From the NCBI GenBank assembly GCA_016194635.1, contig JACQBC010000017.1:1-64000 (forward strand): a stretch of DNA of 64,000 nt, written 5' to 3'. The notes under the pieces are model-generated. The model was given only the letters and a program-made list of their open reading frames with translations. It did no database searches and was not told the DNA's origin. Numbering within the stretch: the stretch's first letter is position 1; each line of letters opens with the position of its first letter. A program made the translations under genes and the position numbers. The DNA comes from Gammaproteobacteria bacterium (GTDB lineage: Bacteria; Pseudomonadota; Gammaproteobacteria; UBA6429; Thiohalophilaceae). Below are positions 8,535 to 15,657 of the stretch, piece by piece.

Positions 8535-9713
8535 ATGCCCCTGATCAACATGCAAGACATGCTTACACACGCCTACGAGCATCAATATGCCGTGGGTGCC
8601 TTCGATCTGGTCAGCCTCGATTTTCTGGAGGCCATCGTGCAGGGCGCGGAGAACCGTAGCGCGCCAATCATATTGAGTCTCGCCGAATCGCATTTTGAGT
8701 ATTTCGATTTCGAGCTCGCGATGGCCGCGACCGTTGCCGCGGCGCGGCGTACGCGCGTTCCCGTTGCTATTCATCTGGATCATGGGTTGTCGCTCGATGC
8801 CGCAGTGCGTGCGATTCGGTTCGGCTGCAATGGCGTCATGGTCGATGTCTCGACGCGACCGTTCGCAGAGAACGTTGCCCACACGCGTGCGGTGGTGGAC
8901 ATGGCGCATGCCTGCGGTGTGCCGGTCGAGGGCGAGCTTGGTTATGTCGCCGGTGTGGAAGGCGAAGACGCGGAAAAACATCCGGGTGAAGTGATCTATA
9001 CCTCACCCGAGCAAGCGCGCGAGTACATCGACCGCACCGGCATGGATTTTCTGGCCGTGTCCATCGGCACGGTACATGGACGCATGCAAGGCGCACCGAA
9101 GCTCGACTTCGAACGGCTGCAACGCATTAACGAAATCGCAGGCATCCCGCTGGTGATCCACGGCGGCACCGGCTTGACCGACGATCAATATCGAAACCTG
9201 ATTACCCGCGGTGTCGCCAAGATCAATTACTACACCGCGCTCGCCGATGCCGCCGCGCAAAGCATTCGCACGCACGCAGAGCGCGATGCCCGCGCCGGTT
9301 ACACCGGCCTGCTGCGCGGCGTGCGCGATACGATCCGCGCGGAAGTGGAGCGCGTCATCGCACTGTGGGGTAGCGCCGGACGCGCCGACGCGGTTTTAAA
9401 AACGGCCGCACCTTGGCGCGAGGTCGAGCACTGTATTGTGTACAACACCACGAACCTGCAAGACGACGCGCTAGAGCGAATGATGGCACACGGGCGCGCG
9501 TCCTTAAGCGCCATTCCCGGCGTGCGACGCGTATTCACCGGCCGCGCCGTGCGCGACGATGCGCACTACCGCTACTGCTGGTTAGTGCGTTTCGCCAGTG
9601 CCGCGGTCGTCGGCAGTTACCGCAACCATCCCGATCACGTGCGCTTTGCCGATACAGAGTTTCGACCGCAGGCTGCGGATCGACTTAGCATCGACTTTGA
9701 GTCGGTTGAATAA
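8535..9713 (+). CDS. Class II ketose-bisphosphate aldolase fused to a Dabb domain
   Basis: Residues 1 to about 285 form a class II aldolase barrel: HLDHG (80-84, zinc and catalytic region), VEGELGYV, GTVHG (178-182) and HGGTG (209-213, zinc ligand and phosphate loop). After a linker, residues 297-385 have the pattern of a stress-responsive A/B-barrel (Dabb) domain, starting EHCIVYN and ending near YRNHPDHVRFADTEF. Ordinary members stop near 280-350 residues. The fusion, the kinase and the transketolase-like gene suggest cleavage of a sugar or sugar-acid phosphate to a triose phosphate. The RBS GAGAGG precedes the ATG. Confidence 0.87.
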   Translation: MPLINMQDMLTHAYEHQYAVGAFDLVSLDFLEAIVQGAENRSAPIILSLAESHFEYFDFELAMAATVAAARRTRVPVAIHLDHGLSLDAAVRAIRFGCNGVMVDVSTRPFAENVAHTRAVVDMAHACGVPVEGELGYVAGVEGEDAEKHPGEVIYTSPEQAREYIDRTGMDFLAVSIGTVHGRMQGAPKLDFERLQRINEIAGIPLVIHGGTGLTDDQYRNLITRGVAKINYYTALADAAAQSIRTHAERDARAGYTGLLRGVRDTIRAEVERVIALWGSAGRADAVLKTAAPWREVEHCIVYNTTNLQDDALERMMAHGRASLSAIPGVRRVFTGRAVRDDAHYRYCWLVRFASAAVVGSYRNHPDHVRFADTEFRPQAADRLSIDFESVE

Positions 9714-9809
9714 CGCGGCGGCGTCCGTTCTGGTGGCACGGCCGACCCCGCCACCGAATTATCTGTAATAGTGCAAACCCCACTGACAGCTACCGATTCT
9801 CCGGTTGTG

Positions 9810-10556
9810 ATCTATCAGGCGAAGTGCAAGCCTAATTTACGCCGTTGGATCGCCCCCCGTTGTCGGGAGCCCCTTGAGTGAAACTACGATAGCCGATTCA
9901 TTAGCGATTGAGCGTGTGTTTCGTTAGTCGGGTTCACGAACGGCAATAAATCCGGTAGTCAGTTGTGTTGGGGTTCGCTGCTCACCGCAAAACACAAGTT
10001 ACGCGCTAGCGTGATTAACCCCCGCTCAGCGCCTGCACGACAATGGCACACCGATGACCGGTGCCAGCAGGGTCTCCGTGCTGCAACACCTGGTGTGATA
10101 CCGTCGTTAAGCCGGCCTGGCGTGAGTGATGACAACCCGTACTCGGTAACTGCTCCTGCGTTGCTATCTCCGGCATCCCTGCCGTCGAGTGAATCATTAT
10201 TCCATACTGTGAAATATGCGCCGGTGTATCCCGGACACTTCAGCACCGTCGAAGATGCCCGTGATTATTTTGAGACATTCGTGCACCGGTATCACCACGA
10301 ACACCGTCACAGTGGTCTCCGGTTTGTGACCCCTGCTCAGCGGCATGAGGGCAAGGAGGCGGCGATCTTGGCACAGCGTCACCCCGTGTACGAACAAGCC
10401 AAACAACGCTTTCCGCAACGCTGGAATGGGCGCGCTACCCACTGGGATCGCATCGCCACCGTGCATTTGAATCCGGAAAAAGGTAAATCACACAACTCTG
10501 CCATGGCGGTGGCCGCTTAATGAGAACAGGCGACAACTACGCTGACAATTACCGGT
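9810..10556 (+). mobile_element. IS3-family remnant
   Basis: The segment contains the decayed end of an IS3 transposase and a right end that is repeated at 18383-18437 (ATGGCGGTGGCCGCTTAATG and about 30 further bases). The left limit is uncertain: transposase-like codons in other frames (AKCKPNLRRWIAPRCREP) can be read from about 9815. It appears to have entered an attC site, of which only the 3' part is left at 10557. Confidence 0.6.
9963..10520 (+). pseudogene. IS3-family transposase OrfB, C-terminal part
   Basis: The frame gives the end of an rve-type integrase domain: PSLSRPGVSDDNPYS, then SLFHTVKYAPVYPGHFST, FVHRYHHEHRHSGLRFVTP and the tail to a stop at 10518-10520. The catalytic Asp, Asp region upstream is missing or scrambled and there is no proper start, so this is a dead fragment. 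Confidence 0.75.
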
Positions 10557-10586
10557 GCGCCGCGCCGCTCAATACAACGTTAAAAC
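10557..10586 (+). other. attC site, 3' half
   Basis: TGCGCCGCGCCGCTCAATAC then AACGTTAAAAC resembles the right half of the intact site ending at 11350 (CCGCGCCGCTCAACAAAACGTT). The left half is missing because IS3 material abuts it. Confidence 0.55.
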
Positions 10587-10605
10587 CTACTGAAAAGAGG
10601 GAGCA

Positions 10606-11157
10606 ATGAACACACTAAGGCCGGTCTTCGCTCTTCATCGCGCCATGTTTTTTAAACTATATAGCGCGCTTTTTCTGCTATCGATTTTATCCGGATGTAT
10701 CATTCCACTCGGCGGGCCGGAGATCGAGCGCGATTGTACGGTGCCTATGACATTGGATGCATTAAACGAGGCTCGGTCTTTAGAACAACTAGCGTCGCTT
10801 ATCGGGCCTCCGCATGGTGCCGGATATCGCTACGACCCAGGAAACGAAGGATTTATGAATAGGTGGTTTAGCACTCCCGAAAAGTGGTTTCAGAGCATGA
10901 CTGTTAAACCTCCGACACTGCCGCACAATATGGAGCGAGGAACACAATTCATCATTTATAATTTTGCCGACCGCGGTAGTTTAGCCGGCGGAGTCATATA
11001 TGTTTTCCATACAGACCGCGGTGAAATACTTGGATACGGCATTAGTAACTATCTTCTAAGCAAGTACGGGTTTCAGCTGTCACGCATGGAAAAGCGAAAC
11101 GTTCCGAAAAACATCATGCGATTTAAGAAATGTCGTGGAATTCCCGTCGAGAATTGA
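10606..11157 (+). CDS. Cassette-encoded lipoprotein, unknown function
   Basis: The 183-residue protein has a hydrophobic N-terminus ending in the lipobox LLSILSGC (Cys near residue 31 from this start), so it should be lipid-anchored. The mature part has no domain I recognise; EQLASLIGPPHGAGYRYDPG weakly recalls SmpA/OmlA-like small lipoproteins. GAGGGAG precedes the ATG at 10606; an internal ATG at 10645 would give a more typical signal peptide. It lies between two attC sites and is therefore a cassette. Confidence 0.7.
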   Translation: MNTLRPVFALHRAMFFKLYSALFLLSILSGCIIPLGGPEIERDCTVPMTLDALNEARSLEQLASLIGPPHGAGYRYDPGNEGFMNRWFSTPEKWFQSMTVKPPTLPHNMERGTQFIIYNFADRGSLAGGVIYVFHTDRGEILGYGISNYLLSKYGFQLSRMEKRNVPKNIMRFKKCRGIPVEN

Positions 11158-11266
11158 CGACAACCGATGAAGCAAAATAGCTTCGTAACGCATGAAGCAA
11201 AAAGATGAGCAGGTGTTTGCATGTTTGTCCGTGTCGTCTACCGGTTTATACTTACTTTAAGCTCGA

Positions 11267-11350
11267 TTCTAACCTGTAGTTCGAGCGGACGCGGTGAGAA
11301 GGTGCATCGTTTTCTGTTATCGCGATGGCCGCGCCGCTCAACAAAACGTT
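11267..11350 (+). other. attC site, with a MITE inserted at its GTT
   Basis: TTCTAAC (11267-11273), the arm GTTCGAGCGGACGCGG, a loop, the arm CCGCGCCGCTCAAC and AACGTT (to 11350) form a full attC. The core is completed after the MITE by GTTAGGC (11459-11465). The 110 bases before it (11158-11266) hold only a possible 44-codon frame from 11221 that ends in the site. Confidence 0.75.
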
Positions 11351-11458
11351 GAGGCTGTAGAAAAACACCTAAATCATAAATTTCAAGTTAATAAATGTGA
11401 TCAAAAACAATGCCTTATAATTGCATAAAACCGCAAAATCATGTTTTCCTACAGCCTC
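11351..11458. mobile_element. 108-bp MITE with IS1182-like ends, copy 1
   Basis: It begins GAGGCTGTAGAAAAACACC and ends TGTTTTCCTACAGCCTC, with an AT-rich centre and no gene. GTT is present directly outside both ends. The ends match those of the IS1182-like element at 924, which could have mobilised it in trans. A close copy lies at 13026 and a fragment at 15203. Confidence 0.8.
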
Positions 11459-11469
11459 GTTAGGCTCGC

Positions 11470-12324
11470 GTGAGTATGCTTCGAACAATATCAAAGGTGT
11501 TGGCTTTCAGTAACCGAAAGTCGGAAACAGATAAGAGCCTTACGCAAGTTGCGGGCTTCACTTATGCCGCACCCAACACAAACGATCCGATGCAGAACGC
11601 CAAGTGTGGAGAAATTGTAAGGATAAAAGGGAGAAAGCCACCTTGGCTCATTGTAAATCATGAAATTACTTCAATAGCGATCCCGTCTCAATGGCCTGGA
11701 CGCCTCTGGCGTACAGAGATCGTCGATGTAGTCACGGACTCCGATGTGGTGGCCGCTAGATCAGTCAAACCGACTGCAAGTGCAGGTTACACGAGAGCGG
11801 TCGCTATACGGGTAATTGAGGAGCTACCGCTTGCATTACTGTTCGGACCACAAGGCGAGGCAATCTGTGCGGTAATAAGCCGAGCCGGAAATCTGGAACT
11901 TGATGACATACCTTCTCTTGCTAAGGCACGGTGCCCAGAAGCTAGTGAAGTTTATTCACGTGTGTGGAGAAAATGGCTAGGCGGCAATGATGAGTTACCT
12001 AACAACGCAGACGAGGACCTTTCTGGAACCCTGCTGTTTCCTGGTACTCGCGGTGGTTCGCCAATTAACCGCGGGTTTTCTGTTATTTACACACAAGTTG
12101 CGAAACGTGCCGAAGAACTCGTGGGATCTTCGGCGTTCGTGGTGGACCCCATCGATAGCGAAGGCGCATGTCTTGAACCCACATGGGCCGCTGCCTGTAA
12201 TGCATTGCTTGATGCGGCTATGGCATTTGGCGCACCCACGCTATTGAGTGGTAGTGATGCTTCTATCTTGGCTACTGCATGGCACAAAGTCATCGGCCAA
12301 ACACCAACAACATCGCGCGCCTAA
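11470..12324 (+). CDS. Cassette hypothetical protein, 284 residues
   Basis: I do not recognise this protein. It is soluble, with no signal peptide or membrane segment; RIKGRKPPWLIVNHEITSI near residue 50 and RAVAIRVIEELPLALLFGPQ near 100-120 look like beta strands of a mixed alpha/beta fold. It starts at GTG 11470 or ATG 11476 directly behind GTTAGGC and its stop (12322-12324) falls in the next attC, the normal layout of an integron cassette. Confidence 0.65.
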   Translation: MSMLRTISKVLAFSNRKSETDKSLTQVAGFTYAAPNTNDPMQNAKCGEIVRIKGRKPPWLIVNHEITSIAIPSQWPGRLWRTEIVDVVTDSDVVAARSVKPTASAGYTRAVAIRVIEELPLALLFGPQGEAICAVISRAGNLELDDIPSLAKARCPEASEVYSRVWRKWLGGNDELPNNADEDLSGTLLFPGTRGGSPINRGFSVIYTQVAKRAEELVGSSAFVVDPIDSEGACLEPTWAAACNALLDAAMAFGAPTLLSGSDASILATAWHKVIGQTPTTSRA

Positions 12325-12408
12325 CAACCGGTTCGTGCGGGCGCCGGGGACAGCGCACCATGTTTCTGTTATTTTTGTGGCCGGTGCCGCACACCCGGGA
12401 CGTTATGC
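12319..12408 (+). other. attC site, complete, 90 bp
   Basis: GCCTAAC (12319-12325) pairs with GTTATGC (12402-12408). Inner arms CCGGTTCGTGCGGGCGCCGG and CCGGTGCCGCACACCCGGG are complementary with bulges. This is the clearest canonical attC in the window. Confidence 0.85.
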
Positions 12409-12474
12409 ATACAAAAATAAACTACGTCCATATAGTAAGAAAGTACAAAACGTATTAATCGGGTTGTATTGTTT

Positions 12475-12630
12475 ATGCGTATTAGAATTTGGGTCATTCT
12501 TATCATACTTGTTAGTCCTATTTTTGCAAAATTTACCGGAATGTTGGTTCCATCAGTAAATGGTCTGGAGCAAAGCCTTGCTGGTGTCCAACACGTCGCT
12601 CCAGACGACGCCAAAAAACGACGCGTCTGA
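12475..12630 (+). CDS. Small exported or membrane protein, 51 residues
   Basis: MRIRIWVILIILVSPIFAKF is a good signal peptide or membrane anchor, followed by a short hydrophilic tail ending DDAKKRRV. The stop lies inside the following attC (12586-12645), as often seen in cassettes. No family is recognised. It is the only plausible gene in this cassette. Confidence 0.45.
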   Translation: MRIRIWVILIILVSPIFAKFTGMLVPSVNGLEQSLAGVQHVAPDDAKKRRV

Positions 12631-12645
12631 GTTCTAACGTTAAAC
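12586..12645 (+). other. attC site, 60 bp
   Basis: GTCCAAC (12586-12592) and GTTAAAC (12639-12645) close the site; CTCCAGACG and CGTCTGAG form the inner stem around a loop of A residues. Good fit to a short attC. Confidence 0.7.
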
Positions 12646-12655
12646 GAGGCATCAC

Positions 12656-12943
12656 GTGGCTCTTGTGTTACTTGGAAAGACTGAATGTCCGCTGTGCGGA
12701 GCTGTTCTGGAGACTGGTGATGAACTTGTCGCGACGTCTGGAGCCGGAGTTAGTGAGGGAGGTCCTCTTGCACCGTACCAAGATGCAGCAATGCATAAGA
12801 AGTGCTTTCTGAACTGGCCGCTTCGGAAAATATTTATTCAAACGTTTAACGAGTATTATGATCAGCACTTTCGAGGTATGCGTTTCATGCGCGAGGACGG
12901 ATCAATTAAAGAACGAGAGCCGAGATCGGGAAAAACCGTCTAA
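12656..12943 (+). CDS. Cassette protein with zinc-ribbon start
   Basis: The 95-residue protein begins MALVLLGKTECPLCGAVLETGDELV, a CPxCG zinc knuckle; the second half of the metal site may be HKKC at about residue 48. The rest (KIFIQTFNEYYDQHFRGMRF) is a helical tail. No function is known. The start is GTG at 12656 shortly behind the previous attC, and the stop overlaps the next one. Confidence 0.6.
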   Translation: MALVLLGKTECPLCGAVLETGDELVATSGAGVSEGGPLAPYQDAAMHKKCFLNWPLRKIFIQTFNEYYDQHFRGMRFMREDGSIKEREPRSGKTV

Positions 12944-13025
12944 CTTCGCGTTCGAGGCCGGCGCGGTGAAGCGGCGCGCCGTCCGGCTGGTCACCTGCGG
13001 CGACCAGCCGATTGACTCAAACGTT
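12938..13025 (+). other. attC site, with a MITE at its GTT
   Basis: GTCTAAC (12938-12944), TTCGCGTTCGAGGCCGG, a GC-rich middle with several nested hairpins, then GACTCAAACGTT (to 13025). After the MITE the core continues as CTTAGGC, so the second GTT has changed to CTT. Confidence 0.65.
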
Positions 13026-13134
13026 GAGGCTGTAGAAAAACCCCTAAATCATAAATTTCAAGTTAATAAATGTGATAAAAAAACAATGACTTTTACTTGC
13101 ATAAAACCGCGAAATCAAGTTTTCCTACAGCTTC
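13026..13134. mobile_element. 109-bp MITE with IS1182-like ends, copy 2
   Basis: It is nearly identical to the MITE at 11351: GAGGCTGTAGAAAAACCCC at the left, the shared centre CTAAATCATAAATTTCAAG, and GTTTTCCTACAGCTTC at the right. It again lies exactly at the GTT of an attC. Confidence 0.8.
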
Positions 13135-13155
13135 CTTAGGCAACACGAGACCCAC

Positions 13156-13656
13156 ATGAGCCATCGGTCACCTGTCGAGAAGCTCGATGCCTCGCTAAGC
13201 GAATCGGATGCCGATTCCATGATTTGGAACGATGGAGGAGAGAGCAAACTTGCCGAAGATATCCTCTCGCTCTTCTCCGAGAATAACTGGCTCTTGTTCG
13301 GAACAATGTGGAGGCACAGAAATACCAGTTGGCGCACTTGCCTAGCTTCAATCTTACAGCCACAGCAGGACGAGAGTGCCGTGCGAATGCTGCTGGTTCT
13401 CGCTGGCGACCAAGGGCTTGGCATAGCCTTCGAGGCACTTTCCAAGATTGCGTTCTACTGTGGAGTTAACGACGGATCGCTAGGGCCATTTGTTGACACA
13501 CGCATCCGTGTGCCTACTTTCCTGGTTGCTGCAGTGAATGCGCCTGAATTGAAAGGGAACATTGCGAAAGTCATTGCCGAGTGTGCGCCAGCAATTCAGA
13601 AGCGATTTGAACTGCTACTCACAGTGCTCAGTTCTGGCGGAGCGAGTGTTGCCTAA
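13156..13656 (+). CDS. Cassette hypothetical protein, 166 residues
   Basis: I do not recognise this helical soluble protein. SLFSENNWLLFGTMWRHRN and RMLLVLAGDQGLGIAFEALSK are notable stretches. It starts 15 bases behind a CTTAGGC core and ends inside the next attC-like site, so it is a cassette gene. Confidence 0.6.
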   Translation: MSHRSPVEKLDASLSESDADSMIWNDGGESKLAEDILSLFSENNWLLFGTMWRHRNTSWRTCLASILQPQQDESAVRMLLVLAGDQGLGIAFEALSKIAFYCGVNDGSLGPFVDTRIRVPTFLVAAVNAPELKGNIAKVIAECAPAIQKRFELLLTVLSSGGASVA

Positions 13657-13691
13657 CCCTTCCATGGACGTCCTCATGTCAAACGTTAGAT
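13651..13691 (+). other. Short attC-like site
   Basis: GCCTAAC (13651-13657) and GTTAGAT (13685-13691) are 41 bp apart end to end with only a weak inner stem. The position between two cassette genes supports it; the short length argues for degeneration. Confidence 0.5.
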
Positions 13692-13728
13692 TCCTAAATC
13701 CACACGACTTCGACCTAAGAAACGAATC

Positions 13729-14037
13729 GTGGCGGAAGGTGTTGAGATGGCACGAGTATCGAGCGCGTCGGGGTTCTCACTCCTTATTCTCATGGTTCAA
13801 AAGCACGACAAATACGGAAAGGTATGGGTACTTTGTGGAGCACTTCGCCACCTAGCGGGTGCGACACTAACGTACTATGAAGACACCAACTCCATTGTAG
13901 ATGATCTGAAGTCTTCCCCGGAGGGGGACAGAGTAACTGCCGTTCATGTTCAAGCGCCTGGATTTGAAAGCTACATTGCCCATCGCGCAGATCGGATAGT
14001 CAGCCAGGCACAATATCAGCGTGAGGCCATTGAGTAG
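13729..14037 (+). CDS. Cassette hypothetical protein, about 102 residues
   Basis: The frame from GTG 13729 (or ATG 13747) runs to TAG at 14035-14037, just before the next attC-like site. DKYGKVWVLCGALRHLAGATLTYYED and DRVTAVHVQAPGFESYIAHRADRIV look protein-like. An overlapping frame (13562-13855) is a weaker alternative. No family is recognised. Confidence 0.4.
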   Translation: MAEGVEMARVSSASGFSLLILMVQKHDKYGKVWVLCGALRHLAGATLTYYEDTNSIVDDLKSSPEGDRVTAVHVQAPGFESYIAHRADRIVSQAQYQREAIE

Positions 14038-14059
14038 ATTGCGAAGAACGTGAAAGACC

Positions 14060-14095
14060 ACCCAACCACACGCCTGGTTGAAGCCGGCGTTAGTT
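14060..14095 (+). other. Short attC-like site
   Basis: ACCCAAC (14060-14066) and GTTAGTT (14089-14095) are separated by ACGCCTGGTTGAAGCCGGC, which forms a short stem. It may be a shrunken attC. Confidence 0.4.
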
Positions 14096-14101
14096 TTTAT
14101 A

Positions 14102-14323
14102 ATGCATGATCAGAGGCAAGTTAAACCATTAATTGTTGCATTTTCTTTCATTTTTCTTGCGCCTCAATTTCCATATCGACTACCAATTGTGATTGTTGCT
14201 GCTGTAATTACGGCAAAAATTGCATTTTTACCCTTTAATTATTTTCTTGCACTTGAACTCGAAAAAATTAACTCTCGCAGACTAGAAAGCTGTACGACGA
14301 GGCATTTAAACGGGGTGCTGTGA
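14102..14323 (+). CDS. Cassette membrane protein, 3' end replaced by IS3 sequence
   Basis: From ATG 14102 there are two hydrophobic helices (PLIVAFSFIFLAPQFPY and IVIVAAVITAKIAFLPFNYFLAL). From about 14276 the DNA is IS3 orfA in another frame, so the last 15 codons are foreign and the original C-terminus is lost. Function unknown. Confidence 0.4.
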   Translation: MHDQRQVKPLIVAFSFIFLAPQFPYRLPIVIVAAVITAKIAFLPFNYFLALELEKINSRRLESCTTRHLNGVL

Positions 14324-14490
14324 GCTTGGTGACGGAGCAGAACTACAAACTTAGCGAGGCGGGTCGGCGACTGGGTATTAACCCGAATCTGATCAGCCGA
14401 TGGAAACTAGAGCTTGCACAAGCATCGACAGGAAGAGGGCTCACGCCGGATGAGCGAACTAGGCTACTAAGAAAAATCATCATATGGTAA
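14281..14490 (+). pseudogene. IS3-family OrfA fragment
   Basis: The frame TRKLYDEAFKRGAVSL, LSEAGRRLGINPNLISRWKLE and LTPDERTRLLRKI is the helix-turn-helix and leucine-zipper region of an IS3 OrfA. It has no start of its own and no OrfB behind it; the next gene begins inside its last codons. Confidence 0.75.
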
Positions 14491-15193
14491 TGAAGCTCGA
14501 AAAGATCGTCCCGTTTGGTCGCTCACTGGACGAATACAAGAATATGTTTGCGCTCATGGATGGCGATCTGAGCAAGAATATTATTGGTGTCGGTGATGGT
14601 CCGGCGAGTTTTAATGCCGAGATGTTTGCCTTAGGAAAGCCCGTTGTTTCGATTGACCCGCTGTACATTTTTCGGCCGAGGAGATCGAAAGACAATTCTA
14701 TTCGGTGGTCGATAACATCATTTCACAGGTTAAGACCACGCCTAATGATTGGGTCTGGTCCAGTCACAGATCTCCAGAACACTTGAAGGAAAACAGGGTG
14801 AACGTGCTGCGCCGCTTCGTGGCGGATTTTGAGAAAGGAAAGGCCGCAGGGCGCTATATTGTTGGCGAATTGCCGACCCTGGACTTTGAAGATGGAAAGT
14901 TCCAGCTTGCGCTTTGTTCACACTTCTTGTTTTTGTACTCGGATCATTTGACGTACGATTTTCATCGGGCGTCAGTTCTAGAAATGCTCCGCGTAGCCTC
15001 GGAAGTTCGCATTTTTCCGTTGCTAACGCTCCTGCTAAAAATGTCTCCCTACGTGCAACCACTTATCGAGGAACTCAGGTCGGAAGGTTTTGTTGCGCGC
15101 GTAGAGAAGGTGGGTTATGAGTTGCAAAGGGGCGGAAATGAAATGCTGCGAATTCAAAATGTATCGTATGCTAAGGATATTGTTAATGTCTAA
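14484..15193 (+). pseudogene. SAM-dependent methyltransferase-like gene with one frameshift
   Basis: The first frame (from ATG 14484) gives MVMKLEKIVPFGRSLDEYKNMF, then IIGVGDGPASFNAEM, a class I methyltransferase glycine-loop region. The second frame (to 15193) continues with NVLRRFVADFEKG, LALCSHFLFLYSDHL and an EMLRVAS-EVRIFPLL block. The join is near 14672, where one missing T after TACATTTTT breaks the frame; adding it restores a single protein of about 235 residues. This may be a true pseudogene or a sequencing error. SAM-dependent activity is inferred from motifs. Confidence 0.6.
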
Positions 15194-15202
15194 ATTTTTA
15201 CT

Positions 15203-15262
15203 AAAACACCTAAATCATAAATTTCAAGTTGATAAATGTGATCAAAAACAATGGCTTATACT
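15203..15262. mobile_element. MITE fragment, copy 3
   Basis: ACACCTAAATCATAAATTTC and the following bases match the central part of the MITEs at 11351 and 13026, but the left terminus is worn and the right half is replaced by a palindromic-repeat end at 15259. Confidence 0.65.
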
Positions 15263-15292
15263 AATGAGTCACATGGAAAGGAGACCCTCCAA
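15259..15292. repeat. Palindromic repeat, left end only
   Basis: TACTAATGAGTCACATGG then AAAGGAGACCCTCCAA is the left terminus of the repeat family found whole at 38385. Only this half is present, abutting an unrelated gene remnant. Confidence 0.7.
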
Positions 15293-15293
15293 A

Positions 15294-15522
15294 ACTTTCC
15301 TATCGCGACGGACCGGCCAGAACAATCGTTGTTCATTGTGTTGAGTCCGATTTTCCAGCGAAGGTCCAAGAAACCTTGGAAGGTGTTTTACCAATAACAA
15401 CCCAATGGGTGCTTCTAAACCGCCATGGCCCGTTACAGGCAAAGGAATTTAGTGAACATGAGATTCCGAATTTTTGTGGCCGATATTCCACTCGCGGGTG
15501 CCTTGCCAGAACGGCTGAATAA
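15294..15522 (+). pseudogene. 3' remnant of an unrecognised cassette gene
   Basis: One frame reads TIVVHCVESDFPAKVQETLE, LPITTQWVLLNRHGPLQA and IPNFCGRYSTRGCLARTAE before TAA at 15520-15522. It has no start; its front was lost when the palindromic repeat and MITE junction formed. It is followed by an attC-like site. Confidence 0.45.
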
Positions 15523-15558
15523 AATGGGGGCAGGGAGGTTGAACTCTTTTCAAAAAAC

Positions 15559-15625
15559 GGCTAACAACGGGTTCCAGGCGACGTCGGCGCTAACGCGCCG
15601 CCGCGCCAGAACCCGAGTGTGGCGG
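15559..15625 (+). other. attC-like site, 3' core lost
   Basis: GGCTAAC (15559-15565) and the arms ACGGGTTCC... and ...AGAACCCGAGT with a central CGGCG-CGCCG hairpin look like an attC, but no GTTRRRY core closes it. Confidence 0.45.
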
Positions 15626-15657
15626 CACAGCACCAATTACCCGAGCAGGAGACCAGC

